Below, one piece after another: positions 36,298-45,541 of a stretch of DNA of 64,000 nucleotides. The stretch spans positions 1,240,001 through 1,304,000 of the forward strand of contig NZ_AQGV01000012.1 in NCBI RefSeq assembly GCF_014858725.1, given 5' to 3'. The notes under the pieces were generated by a model that was not told where the DNA came from, did not search any database, and saw nothing but the letters and a program-made list of their open reading frames with translations. Made by a program: the position numbers and the translations under genes. Position 1 is the stretch's first letter. The number at the start of each line of letters is the position of its first letter. This stretch comes from Pseudoalteromonas aurantia 208. Its GTDB lineage: Bacteria > Pseudomonadota > Gammaproteobacteria > Enterobacterales > Alteromonadaceae.

Positions 36298-36734
36298 TCA
36301 CCAGAAACAACGTTCGGCATCCAACCTATAGAGCACTCTCTGAATTGGGGAAAGTGATAAAAACCCTATTTCTTTGCCAATACCTTGAGCAAGAAGCGCT
36401 ACGCAGGGAAATCCATGAAGGCTTAAACGTTGTTGAGAACTGGAACTCTGCCAACTCGTTTATCTTTTACGGTAAAGGTGGAGAGGTTGCCACAAACCAG
36501 CTTGAAGATCAGGAACTGTCCGTTCTGGCGTTGCACCTGGTGCAGATATGTTTGGTTTACGTCAATACCTTAATGATCCAACAAGTCACGTCAGCCACAG
36601 AGTGGGGTGGCGTGTTAACGGAGGAAGATTACAGGGCTTTGTCTCCACTGATCTATGCTCATGTAAATCCGTATGGGATTTTCGAATTGGATATGACTCA
36701 ACGCTTGCCTATTGAACAAGCGCTAACTGCTTAG
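36282..36734 (+). pseudogene. Tn3-family transposase TnpA, C-terminal fragment
   Basis: About 145 residues match the end of a Tn3-type DDE transposase, normally about 1000 residues. Landmarks include [70 protein letters not shown] and [10 protein letters not shown]. The N-terminal 85% is missing and the piece begins at the edge of the 112-bp repeat. It cannot transpose by itself. It suggests that the island was once carried by, or next to, a Tn3-family element. Confidence 0.85.
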
Positions 36735-37029
36735 GAACGTTTGTGTAATAACTTGTAATATCTTTTTTTAACCATTCTGCTACATTTCTCTTATCTGTGT
36801 TGCTGCCAGTATTTTTAAGCTTATATCCCTGAAAATACTGACAGTAACTTTTTACAGAACGCGCATTTTGTTATGAGTATAGTGTTCAAAAATATAGGTG
36901 TGTAGTCAATTGACTTGATTGCATTTCACCGAGCTATTTAGAAAGTGGACGAGAGTAATTATTAATCAAACTTTTTGTAAAAACATAACAATTATATAAC
37001 TTCAATCAACAATTGGAGAGTAAAGAAAT
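36735..37029. promoter_or_regulatory. Promoter region of the three-gene island cluster
   Basis: This 295-bp AT-rich leader separates the TnpA fragment from the first cluster gene. It must hold the cluster promoter. A TTGACTTGA near 36910 is a possible -35 box with no convincing -10 partner. The ribosome site GGAGAG lies 10 bases before the ATG at 37030. No obvious operator was seen. Confidence 0.4.
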
Positions 37030-40005
37030 ATGAATCTTTTAACACAAGGCACAAGTGATATACATGGCATAAATAGTGCCTCACCGATTTATTCTACAGA
37101 TCATGATGTGGCCTACTTTCATCAGCAAGGCGTTAGCCTAGCCTATGTTTCGATAAACAATATTGTTGAAAAAGATGGTAAGTACGATGGTCTGACTTTA
37201 GATCCCTGGTATATTCCCATCGACCACTACAGCTATATTCTCTGCACACCCGACTGCCTGACGGTTGACAACGACGTATTTTCTATCCAGGTCGTCATCA
37301 ATGACCCCACCCGAGGCCAAACCACAACCAAATATACTGGTAAGTTTTCTACGGATCTGTTTGCCGACGCTCAATCATTGTATCTTTTTATCCGTGATCA
37401 CCTGTTCAATATATTATCCGCCTCCCAAATTGCCTGCGCAGACGGGCAACAGCAAAACAGCGCATATTTGGTGCCCATTTATACGGGTAATTCCGCTCAG
37501 TTGCTCTACTTAGAGTATTCGACAAACGGTGACAATGAAACATTAAACAGCTGCGAAGTTTTTACTGCTGCCGATATAGGTCTGGTACTTAAAGACCCCA
37601 ATGCAAATATAGACACTGCCGACGGCACTTTAACGATCAGCACTGCTAATAAAACCCAGTTTAAGGTAAAATATTCAGATTCATTCCTAGCCACTAAAGC
37701 TGCCGCCCAAATGGCGCTGTGCGATTGTATGATGGCCGCCTTGGGCGGATCAACGTTGCTGAGCGAATCAAGCAACAGCATAGCGTTTGGTATGGTCATG
37801 CAAACTTTGACTGAACTGGAATTCGCCTCTTCCCTCCTGTTCGTCAATTATTCCATTTCCAAAATTAACGGCTATGCAATCATCGGTAAGGCCACATCGG
37901 TTCCCGCCAGCCAGTTGCGCGCTATCAAAAAAAACGACGTAACAGTCAGTGTCAATGAACAAAGCTTCTCCATAGGCAAGAGTGACACCACAAAGCAACC
38001 ATATTCACCAGACCTTTATCCGTCTGTCGATAATGTTAGTGATATCGTCATAGCGTTAGTTTCACAAGCACTACGTTACGCCCCGAGTGAAACCATTGTG
38101 ATCGACAACCGCAGTAAGTTGTCGTTGACGCTTACTGCACATACATATACCAGTGAATCTGGAATACCGAGTGTAACCATAAACAGTCAAAGCAAGCGAG
38201 TAGTGCCTTATAATTTGTTTGAAGCAGGAACGATCACCGTTATCGACTCAGACGTCAGTAAAACCAATGCTGCCGTGCCGGTCAAATACCTCTATCCTGT
38301 TGTGGGCGGTTTGTATCGTAATGCCGAAACAATAACTATTGATGATAACTTGATAAAAACAGTGGTTGCAGCTGCCAAGCAAGTGAACTACACATGGCCT
38401 ATCCATAAAAATTCGACATTCTACAAGGGTTATCTGAAACTGGCTGCCAAAAGCGAGGCGTTGCTTACGGCTTTTAATACGATGAAGGAGAACAACCCCA
38501 AAAAACCAAAGTACCAACTGGATCTGGTGCTCGCGAGCAAAAATGCTTTGACCAATGACTTTTTGGTCAACACGTCCAAGCTTAGCTATAACTGGCAAGC
38601 ATTTGAAATAGCACAGCAAAACTTCCTACTACCGACCCATTTGGCTAGCGACTATGTTTATAAAATACTGGATTCAGCCAAATTTAGCGCAAATAAGTCG
38701 CTCAAGGAGAATATCGAAGATGCTTACATCTGCGACCTGAAAGTCGACAAAGCGGCCGGTAATGACAAGTATGACCTGGATGGTTTTAAGGGAAAGGTCT
38801 CCTATTCAGTGAATCAATCCAATGAGTACGCATTCGATATGACTCAAACGGCCTTGGTTTTTACTGATTCAAGTTTGAAGTTACTAAAAGCCAACGTATC
38901 CGATGCAATATATAACAAATTGCAAGGCTTAGTCGGGAATGTCTACTTTGAAAAAAGTGAGTTTTTCGATGCCATTACTAATACTCTAGGAAGTACGCTT
39001 ATCCCAACTGAAACTGCAGATAAAACCAAGCTCTTTAACCAACTTTGGGCTGCTGCTTTCCACAACTATTGGCCTTACCCAACAGGTTTTGATTTATCGA
39101 CCGATGCCGATTTTGTCAAGTTTTCGATAAACAGCTATTTGGAAATCCCCTATAAGGATCCACAAGGTGGTCTACTTGGCGGCACTCTTAATTTGCCGGC
39201 ATTTTATGGAAAAATAGTTGAAGCAGATACTGACCAACCAATCAATGTAATAGGCTTAATCTCACTGAACCCGGAGAAAAAGCCCCATCCGTTACCGAGA
39301 AGGGAACCTAAGAAACGTAAACGCACTTATCGATCGCCCAAACCCAGAAACCCAAGGCGTGGACGGCCTTATGGTGGTGGAAACCCGCCACCGACGTTAA
39401 CAACCCAGCCGTGGGAGCTGACGATCGCAGGCGTAGTCGCCAGCGCATTGGGACTGGGGACATTTGCGGAGTACTGGGCTTCGGTAGCCGAACAGCGACA
39501 ACCCGCAATCAGCCAAGGTCCCGGCTTTTTGACCAAGGGCGATACCGATATTGACGATTTAAATGAGCTGAACAATGCCCAGATAGATAGTGCTAACTAC
39601 CAAAGGACAGCTCTGGTAGCACGTGCTTTGGCATCAACAGTATTAGGTGACCAATTACTGCAATTTAGATCTATCATAGCCAAAGTTGAGCAATTACCAG
39701 GGCAGTTGGAAGCAGCAGGTGTCAGACTGACACCTGAGATTCTGCAATCGGTTAGAAGTTTTTCCGAAACAGCAGCCAATATCAATTCCAACTTTTTGAT
39801 GAATGCCACCGTATTTTCACCTTTGACTGGTTTGGTAATTGATGCCATCCCCGAATTCAATCAGCTTACCGCAAACCTAACATCAACATTGGCCAGTATT
39901 GCGTCTTTTGCTGCGGCCGAAGAATTGACGAACATATCGACTGAATTGGCAACAACGAGCGAAGAGTTGGAAGAAATCGTCGTTCAATTTGCCGAACTTG
40001 CTTAA
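37030..40005 (+). CDS. Island protein 1: large novel protein with beta-rich head and Pro/Arg linker
   Basis: This 991-residue protein has no signal peptide. The head (about 1-740) looks beta-rich, and three stretches of similar build (about 70-130, 185-245, 310-360) each end in a helix, suggesting internal repeats. A segment VNYTWPIHKNSTFYKGYLKL (about 452) and WPYPTG (about 682) are shared with the next protein. A basic Pro/Arg-rich linker (about 748-790) leads to a hydrophobic stretch (about 795-816) and a helical C-terminus rich in Ala, Thr and Ser. No known family is recognised. Richer in G/C third positions than its neighbours, it looks transferred. GGAGAG precedes the ATG. Confidence 0.72.
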   Translation: MNLLTQGTSDIHGINSASPIYSTDHDVAYFHQQGVSLAYVSINNIVEKDGKYDGLTLDPWYIPIDHYSYILCTPDCLTVDNDVFSIQVVINDPTRGQTTTKYTGKFSTDLFADAQSLYLFIRDHLFNILSASQIACADGQQQNSAYLVPIYTGNSAQLLYLEYSTNGDNETLNSCEVFTAADIGLVLKDPNANIDTADGTLTISTANKTQFKVKYSDSFLATKAAAQMALCDCMMAALGGSTLLSESSNSIAFGMVMQTLTELEFASSLLFVNYSISKINGYAIIGKATSVPASQLRAIKKNDVTVSVNEQSFSIGKSDTTKQPYSPDLYPSVDNVSDIVIALVSQALRYAPSETIVIDNRSKLSLTLTAHTYTSESGIPSVTINSQSKRVVPYNLFEAGTITVIDSDVSKTNAAVPVKYLYPVVGGLYRNAETITIDDNLIKTVVAAAKQVNYTWPIHKNSTFYKGYLKLAAKSEALLTAFNTMKENNPKKPKYQLDLVLASKNALTNDFLVNTSKLSYNWQAFEIAQQNFLLPTHLASDYVYKILDSAKFSANKSLKENIEDAYICDLKVDKAAGNDKYDLDGFKGKVSYSVNQSNEYAFDMTQTALVFTDSSLKLLKANVSDAIYNKLQGLVGNVYFEKSEFFDAITNTLGSTLIPTETADKTKLFNQLWAAAFHNYWPYPTGFDLSTDADFVKFSINSYLEIPYKDPQGGLLGGTLNLPAFYGKIVEADTDQPINVIGLISLNPEKKPHPLPRREPKKRKRTYRSPKPRNPRRGRPYGGGNPPPTLTTQPWELTIAGVVASALGLGTFAEYWASVAEQRQPAISQGPGFLTKGDTDIDDLNELNNAQIDSANYQRTALVARALASTVLGDQLLQFRSIIAKVEQLPGQLEAAGVRLTPEILQSVRSFSETAANINSNFLMNATVFSPLTGLVIDAIPEFNQLTANLTSTLASIASFAAAEELTNISTELATTSEELEEIVVQFAELA

Positions 40006-40024
40006 CTGCGCACTGCTTCAATCA

Positions 40025-40064
40025 GACGATGGCATTGTGTTTGCCATCGTCATATTCCTTTTTT
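40025..40064 (+). terminator. Rho-independent terminator between island genes 1 and 2
   Basis: GACGATGGCA and TGCCATCGTC form a 10-bp perfect stem over a short loop, then ATATTCC and a T-tract. It sits in the 80-bp gap after the first island gene. Genes 2 and 3 would then be made by read-through or from another promoter, giving more of protein 1. Confidence 0.82.
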
Positions 40065-40096
40065 GATTAACCCTGCTTTTTACGGGAGTGTCTACT

Positions 40097-43000
40097 ATGG
40101 ACTCAGTACCGATCAAATTTCCATTACCCATTTATCAAGATTCTGCAACCGAGGCTTACCTATATTTTGCTTCAGGAGGCTTGACCTATGTAACGATAGG
40201 CGGCATGTCGCTGAGCATAACCGGTCATTTCGATAATATCGAAGCGACCAGTTGGAGTATCGAGCCGCAAGCTTGCCTGGATTTGTTGATGCAACCTGAG
40301 TTGTTGACTGTTTCACAACCAGGAGAATTCTCATTGTCATCGCCACAAGGCATTGGCGGCAATACCAAAACTGGGCAGTATTCTACAGCACAGTTTCCTA
40401 CTGTTTCGGCATTACGGCAGTTTTTTCGAGATATTATTTTTCAGGGGTTGGCCGTTGAGCGAGTAGCCAATGCGACCGCTTCATCTGGGCACAGTGGTTA
40501 TTTAGTCGCAGCGCCCACAGAGGCTGGCGGCAAATTGGTCTACTTACTTTATTCAGCCGATCAAAGTGGCGGTGTAGAAACGCTGAGCAGCAGCCAGGTA
40601 ATGGTTTCGTCGGATATTATTACTGTGTTGCAGACCCCTCAAACAGCTATCAGAGTCGATAATTCAAAAGTCTCAGTCAAAGAGGGGCTCAGTTTTGACT
40701 ATGATACAAACCTGTTTAACGACGGGATCCAGAAAATTATCTGTGAGTTGATGTTTAGCGCGCTCGGGGGGGCAGTTCAGGTATATAAAACACCCAGTCA
40801 TGGCTCTTTCTTTTCCTTGGGACTTGCAGGAGAAAGTGCAGAGCCTTCACTCTACTACTTTGAATATGCGTTCATTACAGGCAAAGGCTATTCAACTGTA
40901 TCGACTAGTGTGATTGATCCCGAATTGGCCCAAGGTATAACGCTTGCTTCAATAAACTGCATGTTTAACCCGGACACTTTCAGCATTGCCGGCACAGATA
41001 TTGCCGATCAGTCTTTTAGTCGCGATCGTTTCAAAGCCGTTGAAGACATTAAACAGTTACTCGTCATTCTAGTTCAAAGTATCGCGTTTTCCGATAAACG
41101 AGTATTGACCTTGACCAACAACACCCAAACGGTATTGAGCATTGCTTTTTCTAACGTGACCAGTGAGGCACTGACTTCTCCGCTATCGTTGGAGCCGGGG
41201 AAAACTATGATCACCGCCGATTACGACTATTTGGATGTCGGTGTTGCCTCGGTGGTGCCAGGCACAGCCAACCGATATTTGAAGCGATTCAATGTCGTTT
41301 ACAGCCCGCTGTTTCAGCAGATTGATTTCACCCCTTTAGACCAAGCCAGTATCGCTCAAGCAAGTGAACAAGTGCCATACACCTGGCCAGAAAGCAAAGA
41401 TACCGCATTCTATAAAAGTCACCTCGGTTTGGTCAAAAAGCTCAAGGCGTTGGAAGCAAACATAGTTTCGACCAGCAAGCCTAAAGGTACCAGTATCGAA
41501 GCCTATGTTGCCGCCACGGAGGCACTTACCAATAATTGCTACCAGAACCAAAATGGTTTTTCATTTGATCTTCTGACATTTCAATGTGCTCAGAACAGCT
41601 ACCTCCTGCCGACCTATTTGATGAATAACGACAACAACTACCATTTGTTTAATATGGATTTATTGTCAAAACATCAAAATGATCCCTCATCGGCGCGGAT
41701 AGGAGAGCTTTTCATTGGTGCTTCAGACATCTATGACTTGAGCGGCTATATAATGAATTACTATACCGGATCTAACGGTAGCTCTTCACAGCATCTCGGT
41801 CCCGGCAAGCCAATGAGAATGTTTGAACGTAAATATGAGCTTACTGCTACTGCAGTCGATGCCAGACTGGCGGCACTCAAAGGATTGAACGCGATGCAGA
41901 GCAAAAGCTATTTTGAAAATAGCCTGTTTATGAATGAGCTGATGAGCCTGTTTAACGGCAATGCCGACGTATTGAGTTATTTTTGGGGGCAGTCTTTCAC
42001 TGACACTTGGCCCTACCCAACCGGACGGGTGCCTGAAGTCATTGAACAGTTCAAGATATTGAATTACTTCGTCTCACTTGACCACAACGGGACTCCCTTA
42101 CAAAACTTTATTGCCGAGCTGACTGAGACGTCCGGAAACAAAAAGCGGATCTGGGGTGTAGCATATGGGCACCGTAACCATCGACCAGTGCCAATTGACC
42201 CTGAAAAAAAACAACCACCGTCAACCGACAAACCGAATAAAAAAGGGCCTCCGCTGATCCCCCACCACCCGGATCCCAATACACGGGTGCCTACCCACAA
42301 CAACCCGGCACAACCGAACGAAAACCCAGTTCTTACTCTCGCTATGATTTTGGGGGCGATCCTCGGCTTAGCAAGCGGTGGACTTACCATCTCCAGATAC
42401 CTTAAACAACAATTGCTGAGCAAAATCAAAGCGCTTGCCGAAGATAACAATAACAAGCGTTTAAACTCCCCTAGGCTCAAGCAGGTAGAAAGTAAACTGG
42501 AGCAGCAACTCTCCATCGATGACAGCACTCAAACCTCGTTGCTAGATATTCAAGCATCGCTATCAGACACATTCAAAACACAAGTCAACGAGGATAGCGA
42601 CAAGCAATTGAAAGGCGGTAAAGAGTCTTTACAGAATGCCGAGACAGCCGTAACGGAAGCTGCGCAGGCAATAGCGTTTGACGCTGCCGTCAGTGCCGCA
42701 GAAGAAGCCATTGCCGACGCCATTGTGGCCATTGGCATTTTTACCGGGCTAATTGGTTTTGTAGCGCGATTCGCTGCGTTGCTGGGCACCGCTAACGACA
42801 AAGAGAAATTGGCTAAGGACCAATTGGCTAAAGTGGTTAAGACGAAGCAAAAGGCGATTGCAATCGTGGAAGGCTTGTTGGCTGTTGACTTGTCAATTGA
42901 CTACCTTGGCGACGGAAAACTTGCTTTGAATGGCTGTTGGAGCAAAACCTCAGTGACCGGACGTATTGACAGCGTTACCTTACAGTATCAATTGCTCATC

Positions 43001-44362
43001 GACGGCGAGCCGATTGGCATTATGGCTTCTTTGCAGAGCCTCGAAACCACGGTGAATGTCGCCGAATCGCAAGTCCTCGGTCATTCGCTGTGTGTGGCCG
43101 TTACTGTCAGCTACGAACAGGCTGCCAATCACTACAGAAAAGTGTCGCAATCGCAAACCATTTCATTACCGGCAGTACTGCCGTCCAATCTACAAGTTAA
43201 ACAGGTAGAAAGTAATATTGTGTTTAGCTGGCACAGTGCTGCTCTGGCAGAATTTGAAGTCAATATCTCACCCTCAAACCAAGGACAATTGTTACCGACA
43301 ACGTCAGTTATCAACACCTCTCAGCCGCATTTCACCTTTCCCGGTCAATATTTACAGTCGGGTACAAGCTATACGGCATGGGTGAGATCCATTGTAGAGC
43401 AAAATCAAACTGTTGGTCAGAGTTCTCCGTTTGCCACGGCTTGGGTAACTGCACCTAAGATCACCTACAGTAACTTACACGCACCGGTCTTGTTGAATTT
43501 CACTTATGATTGCGCCAATGGCTTGGTACAAGTTATATGGGAAGCATCTAATGGTGTATCAGAATACGTGTATGAATTGTTGTATAACAAAACCAAGTTG
43601 TCCGCCCAGCAGATAAATCCCATGACTTCACTGCCCTTAGAGCAAAAAGGCTGGACCCTTGCCCTGGCAACGGTGACCGATGGCGATAGCCTGGAATTGT
43701 CGCTCGGTGCAGAGCAGAGACAGCCGTCAAGTACGGTTTGGAATTTGCCAAAAACCATCACTTTGTACAACTTGGCGGCACCTACCGGATTACTGGTAGC
43801 GGTCGACCATGAACAATCCCAGATCAGTGCGACTTGGGATCCTGTTGCCGTAAGCAACAAAACCGTCACCTACTCGGCCCAACTATTTATTGGTAAGGAA
43901 GCAACGCCCGTGCAAACCACTGATAATATCAACGCTGAGACTGTGAGCTTTTTCTACCCAAGTATTAGTGAGGAAAATACTTTTAAGATCAAGGTTTGGG
44001 CGACACTCTCTGGGTCCATCGGAAAACCCTCAAGCCAAATGTCGACAAAGGAGCCCACGCCAGCTGAGATCAAACAGTTTATCTTAACCAAGGATGCCGA
44101 CCCCAGACAGTTAACTAATCCTACGTTGGTTACCAAAGTAATGGATCCTACCGGGTTAAAATTTGGATTCGACTCAATGTCAGGCGCCGAGATCACCCTG
44201 TTTGCCAGGGGTCTTAAGGCTGCGGGTTTGTCTTTGAGCCAAGCGCTCGATGGACTGATGACGTACTATCAAGCCAAAACGGGCAAAGCTTGGTCAATCA
44301 GCCAGCAAGAACAATACGTTTTGGATGGTTATGGACATAAAACAATCGCTTTCACCCAATAA
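40097..44362 (+). CDS. Island protein 2: giant paralogue with linker, hydrophobic segments and Fn3-like domains
   Basis: From the ATG at 40097 (GGGAG upstream) this is about 1421 residues without signal peptide; a GTG three codons earlier is possible. Residues about 1-690 are homologous to protein 1: SGYLVAAPTE matches SAYLVPIYTG, VPYTWPESKDTAFYKSHLGL matches VNYTWPIHKNSTFYKGYLKL, and WPYPTG is kept. After a Pro-rich linker (about 690-743) come a hydrophobic segment (about 745-768), a charged helical region, a second hydrophobic helix IGIFTGLIGFVARFAALLG (about 880), then about four Fn3-like beta-sandwiches (about 925-1318) and a small helical C-terminal domain. No family is recognised. Confidence 0.72.
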   Translation: MDSVPIKFPLPIYQDSATEAYLYFASGGLTYVTIGGMSLSITGHFDNIEATSWSIEPQACLDLLMQPELLTVSQPGEFSLSSPQGIGGNTKTGQYSTAQFPTVSALRQFFRDIIFQGLAVERVANATASSGHSGYLVAAPTEAGGKLVYLLYSADQSGGVETLSSSQVMVSSDIITVLQTPQTAIRVDNSKVSVKEGLSFDYDTNLFNDGIQKIICELMFSALGGAVQVYKTPSHGSFFSLGLAGESAEPSLYYFEYAFITGKGYSTVSTSVIDPELAQGITLASINCMFNPDTFSIAGTDIADQSFSRDRFKAVEDIKQLLVILVQSIAFSDKRVLTLTNNTQTVLSIAFSNVTSEALTSPLSLEPGKTMITADYDYLDVGVASVVPGTANRYLKRFNVVYSPLFQQIDFTPLDQASIAQASEQVPYTWPESKDTAFYKSHLGLVKKLKALEANIVSTSKPKGTSIEAYVAATEALTNNCYQNQNGFSFDLLTFQCAQNSYLLPTYLMNNDNNYHLFNMDLLSKHQNDPSSARIGELFIGASDIYDLSGYIMNYYTGSNGSSSQHLGPGKPMRMFERKYELTATAVDARLAALKGLNAMQSKSYFENSLFMNELMSLFNGNADVLSYFWGQSFTDTWPYPTGRVPEVIEQFKILNYFVSLDHNGTPLQNFIAELTETSGNKKRIWGVAYGHRNHRPVPIDPEKKQPPSTDKPNKKGPPLIPHHPDPNTRVPTHNNPAQPNENPVLTLAMILGAILGLASGGLTISRYLKQQLLSKIKALAEDNNNKRLNSPRLKQVESKLEQQLSIDDSTQTSLLDIQASLSDTFKTQVNEDSDKQLKGGKESLQNAETAVTEAAQAIAFDAAVSAAEEAIADAIVAIGIFTGLIGFVARFAALLGTANDKEKLAKDQLAKVVKTKQKAIAIVEGLLAVDLSIDYLGDGKLALNGCWSKTSVTGRIDSVTLQYQLLIDGEPIGIMASLQSLETTVNVAESQVLGHSLCVAVTVSYEQAANHYRKVSQSQTISLPAVLPSNLQVKQVESNIVFSWHSAALAEFEVNISPSNQGQLLPTTSVINTSQPHFTFPGQYLQSGTSYTAWVRSIVEQNQTVGQSSPFATAWVTAPKITYSNLHAPVLLNFTYDCANGLVQVIWEASNGVSEYVYELLYNKTKLSAQQINPMTSLPLEQKGWTLALATVTDGDSLELSLGAEQRQPSSTVWNLPKTITLYNLAAPTGLLVAVDHEQSQISATWDPVAVSNKTVTYSAQLFIGKEATPVQTTDNINAETVSFFYPSISEENTFKIKVWATLSGSIGKPSSQMSTKEPTPAEIKQFILTKDADPRQLTNPTLVTKVMDPTGLKFGFDSMSGAEITLFARGLKAAGLSLSQALDGLMTYYQAKTGKAWSISQQEQYVLDGYGHKTIAFTQ

Positions 44363-44378
44363 GTAAGAGGAAAATATT

Positions 44379-45164
44379 TTGCAAACAGCTATCAAAACAA
44401 ACTCGTCGATTGTCAATTTGATACAGGGTTATGGACACGAGCAAGTCGATTTGTCGACATTAACCCAAATATTGGTGCAATGTCGGCAAACGGGGCACTG
44501 CGGATTAAATGCGCAAGGGTTAACTGATTGGCAAGGGTGCATTTCAGAAATAAACAAGGGGGGGGTTACCGCTACTGTGCAAGTATGGGCCGGTGCCCTG
44601 TATCAAACTTGGATCGACTGCATCACCCTAGAAGAGCTAAAACATGGTTTGGCGCAGATTCTATACCCAGCCCCTTTTAGTTCCGCCGAGATTGCTACTG
44701 CAGCAGATCCTTTTTTTCTTGAGATAGTGATCACGGTAGAGACCAGCCGGCTTCAGCAGTCATACGATTTCGACGGTTCTGCTCCTGTACCGGATGTTTC
44801 GAATTTTGTTTGTATGACAAGTAATCATAAAAGCCGCAATACAGGCCAAGGTACCAGTGAACTGGTTTCTGACAGTCTTTCGCCCAATGAAAGCATCCAC
44901 TGGACCGCCGTGAGTAAAAACGGCAAAGATACCATTCAATTGTGCGGTTTTTTTCTAAGTCCTGTGAGCGAGGGTCACGCCCGAATCGATTCATTGATCA
45001 CGACTCCACAACCGGTTTCCAATACAACCAATCAATATAAATGCCGTGTGCTTTCTGATCCCGAATCAGATATCGAATGGGCTTATCGATTTGAGTTTAC
45101 TGTCAACAACGGTACCCAAAAATTTACCTTTGATCCCTATCTAGGTGACCAAAATAGTTATTGA
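44379..45164 (+). CDS. Island protein 3: novel N-terminus fused to AidA/PixA-like inclusion-body domain
   Basis: This 261-residue protein starts at TTG after AAGAGGAAAA, 16 bases after the gene 2 stop. Residues about 1-105 are an unrecognised mostly helical domain. Residues about 108-258 follow the AidA/PixA inclusion-body family plan: a first strand DPFFLEIVITVETSRL, NFVCMTSNHKS, the hallmark GQGTSEL, IHWTAVSKNG, and a final FTFDPYL. PixA forms crystalline inclusions in Xenorhabdus, and AidA is linked to virulence in Burkholderia and Ralstonia relatives. The fusion to another domain is unusual. Family membership is by eye. Confidence 0.65.
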   Translation: MQTAIKTNSSIVNLIQGYGHEQVDLSTLTQILVQCRQTGHCGLNAQGLTDWQGCISEINKGGVTATVQVWAGALYQTWIDCITLEELKHGLAQILYPAPFSSAEIATAADPFFLEIVITVETSRLQQSYDFDGSAPVPDVSNFVCMTSNHKSRNTGQGTSELVSDSLSPNESIHWTAVSKNGKDTIQLCGFFLSPVSEGHARIDSLITTPQPVSNTTNQYKCRVLSDPESDIEWAYRFEFTVNNGTQKFTFDPYLGDQNSY

Positions 45165-45274
45165 TTTTTGCTTGTATAACTCTGCTATTCAATTGTAAGT
45201 AGCACTGTCAATAATCGTAGTAATTGGCCGTGAAATAGATTGGATAGGTGAATGAAAGCAGGGGCGTGTCCAAG

Positions 45275-45303
45275 CTTTTACAAAAGGCGCTTTTTGTAAA
45301 AAG
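45275..45303. other. Hairpin in the island 3' region
   Basis: CTTTTACAAAA and TTTTTGTAAAAAG pair over a GGCGC loop. A related palindrome CACTTTGTAAAAAGTG lies near 47050 beyond the transposase remnants. The pair could be remains of element ends, but neither has a recognisable signature. Confidence 0.35.
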
Positions 45304-45401
45304 TAATCCCTTTCAGTTACAGTATTCATAGGGCCTGCAAGCCCGTTGCACGAACATACCCAACCGGCGAAATGTAAAAAAGTGCATATCTGCGAATATT
45401 G

Positions 45402-45442
45402 GAAGTCTCATTAAACGAACGTTTTATGGGACTTCTTTTTTT
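45402..45442 (+). terminator. Strong terminator downstream of the island cluster
   Basis: GAAGTC-T-CAT-T-AAACG pairs with CGTTT-T-ATG-G-GACTTC across a 2-base loop, interrupted by single non-pairs, and is followed by TTTTTTT. It is the first good terminator after gene 3 and would end the island transcript. Confidence 0.82.
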
Positions 45443-45541
45443 AGATCGACTTCCCCCAAAAACTCAGTGGTTATTTGTCTTGTTAATCCATCTCATCTAT
45501 CATAGTTTCATAAAGTCGTTAAATTTTTAGTATATAAGAAA

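Noticed and set aside
42064..42528. Minus-strand 154-codon frame inside island gene 2
   Set aside because: It is antisense across the Pro-rich linker and hydrophobic segment; its Gly/Ser/Trp composition reflects the opposite strand.
45165..45541. Tn3 terminal inverted repeat or integron attC site
   Set aside because: Hairpins occur here, but I could not find a GGGG-type Tn3 end or the conserved attC arms, so no element boundary is claimed.
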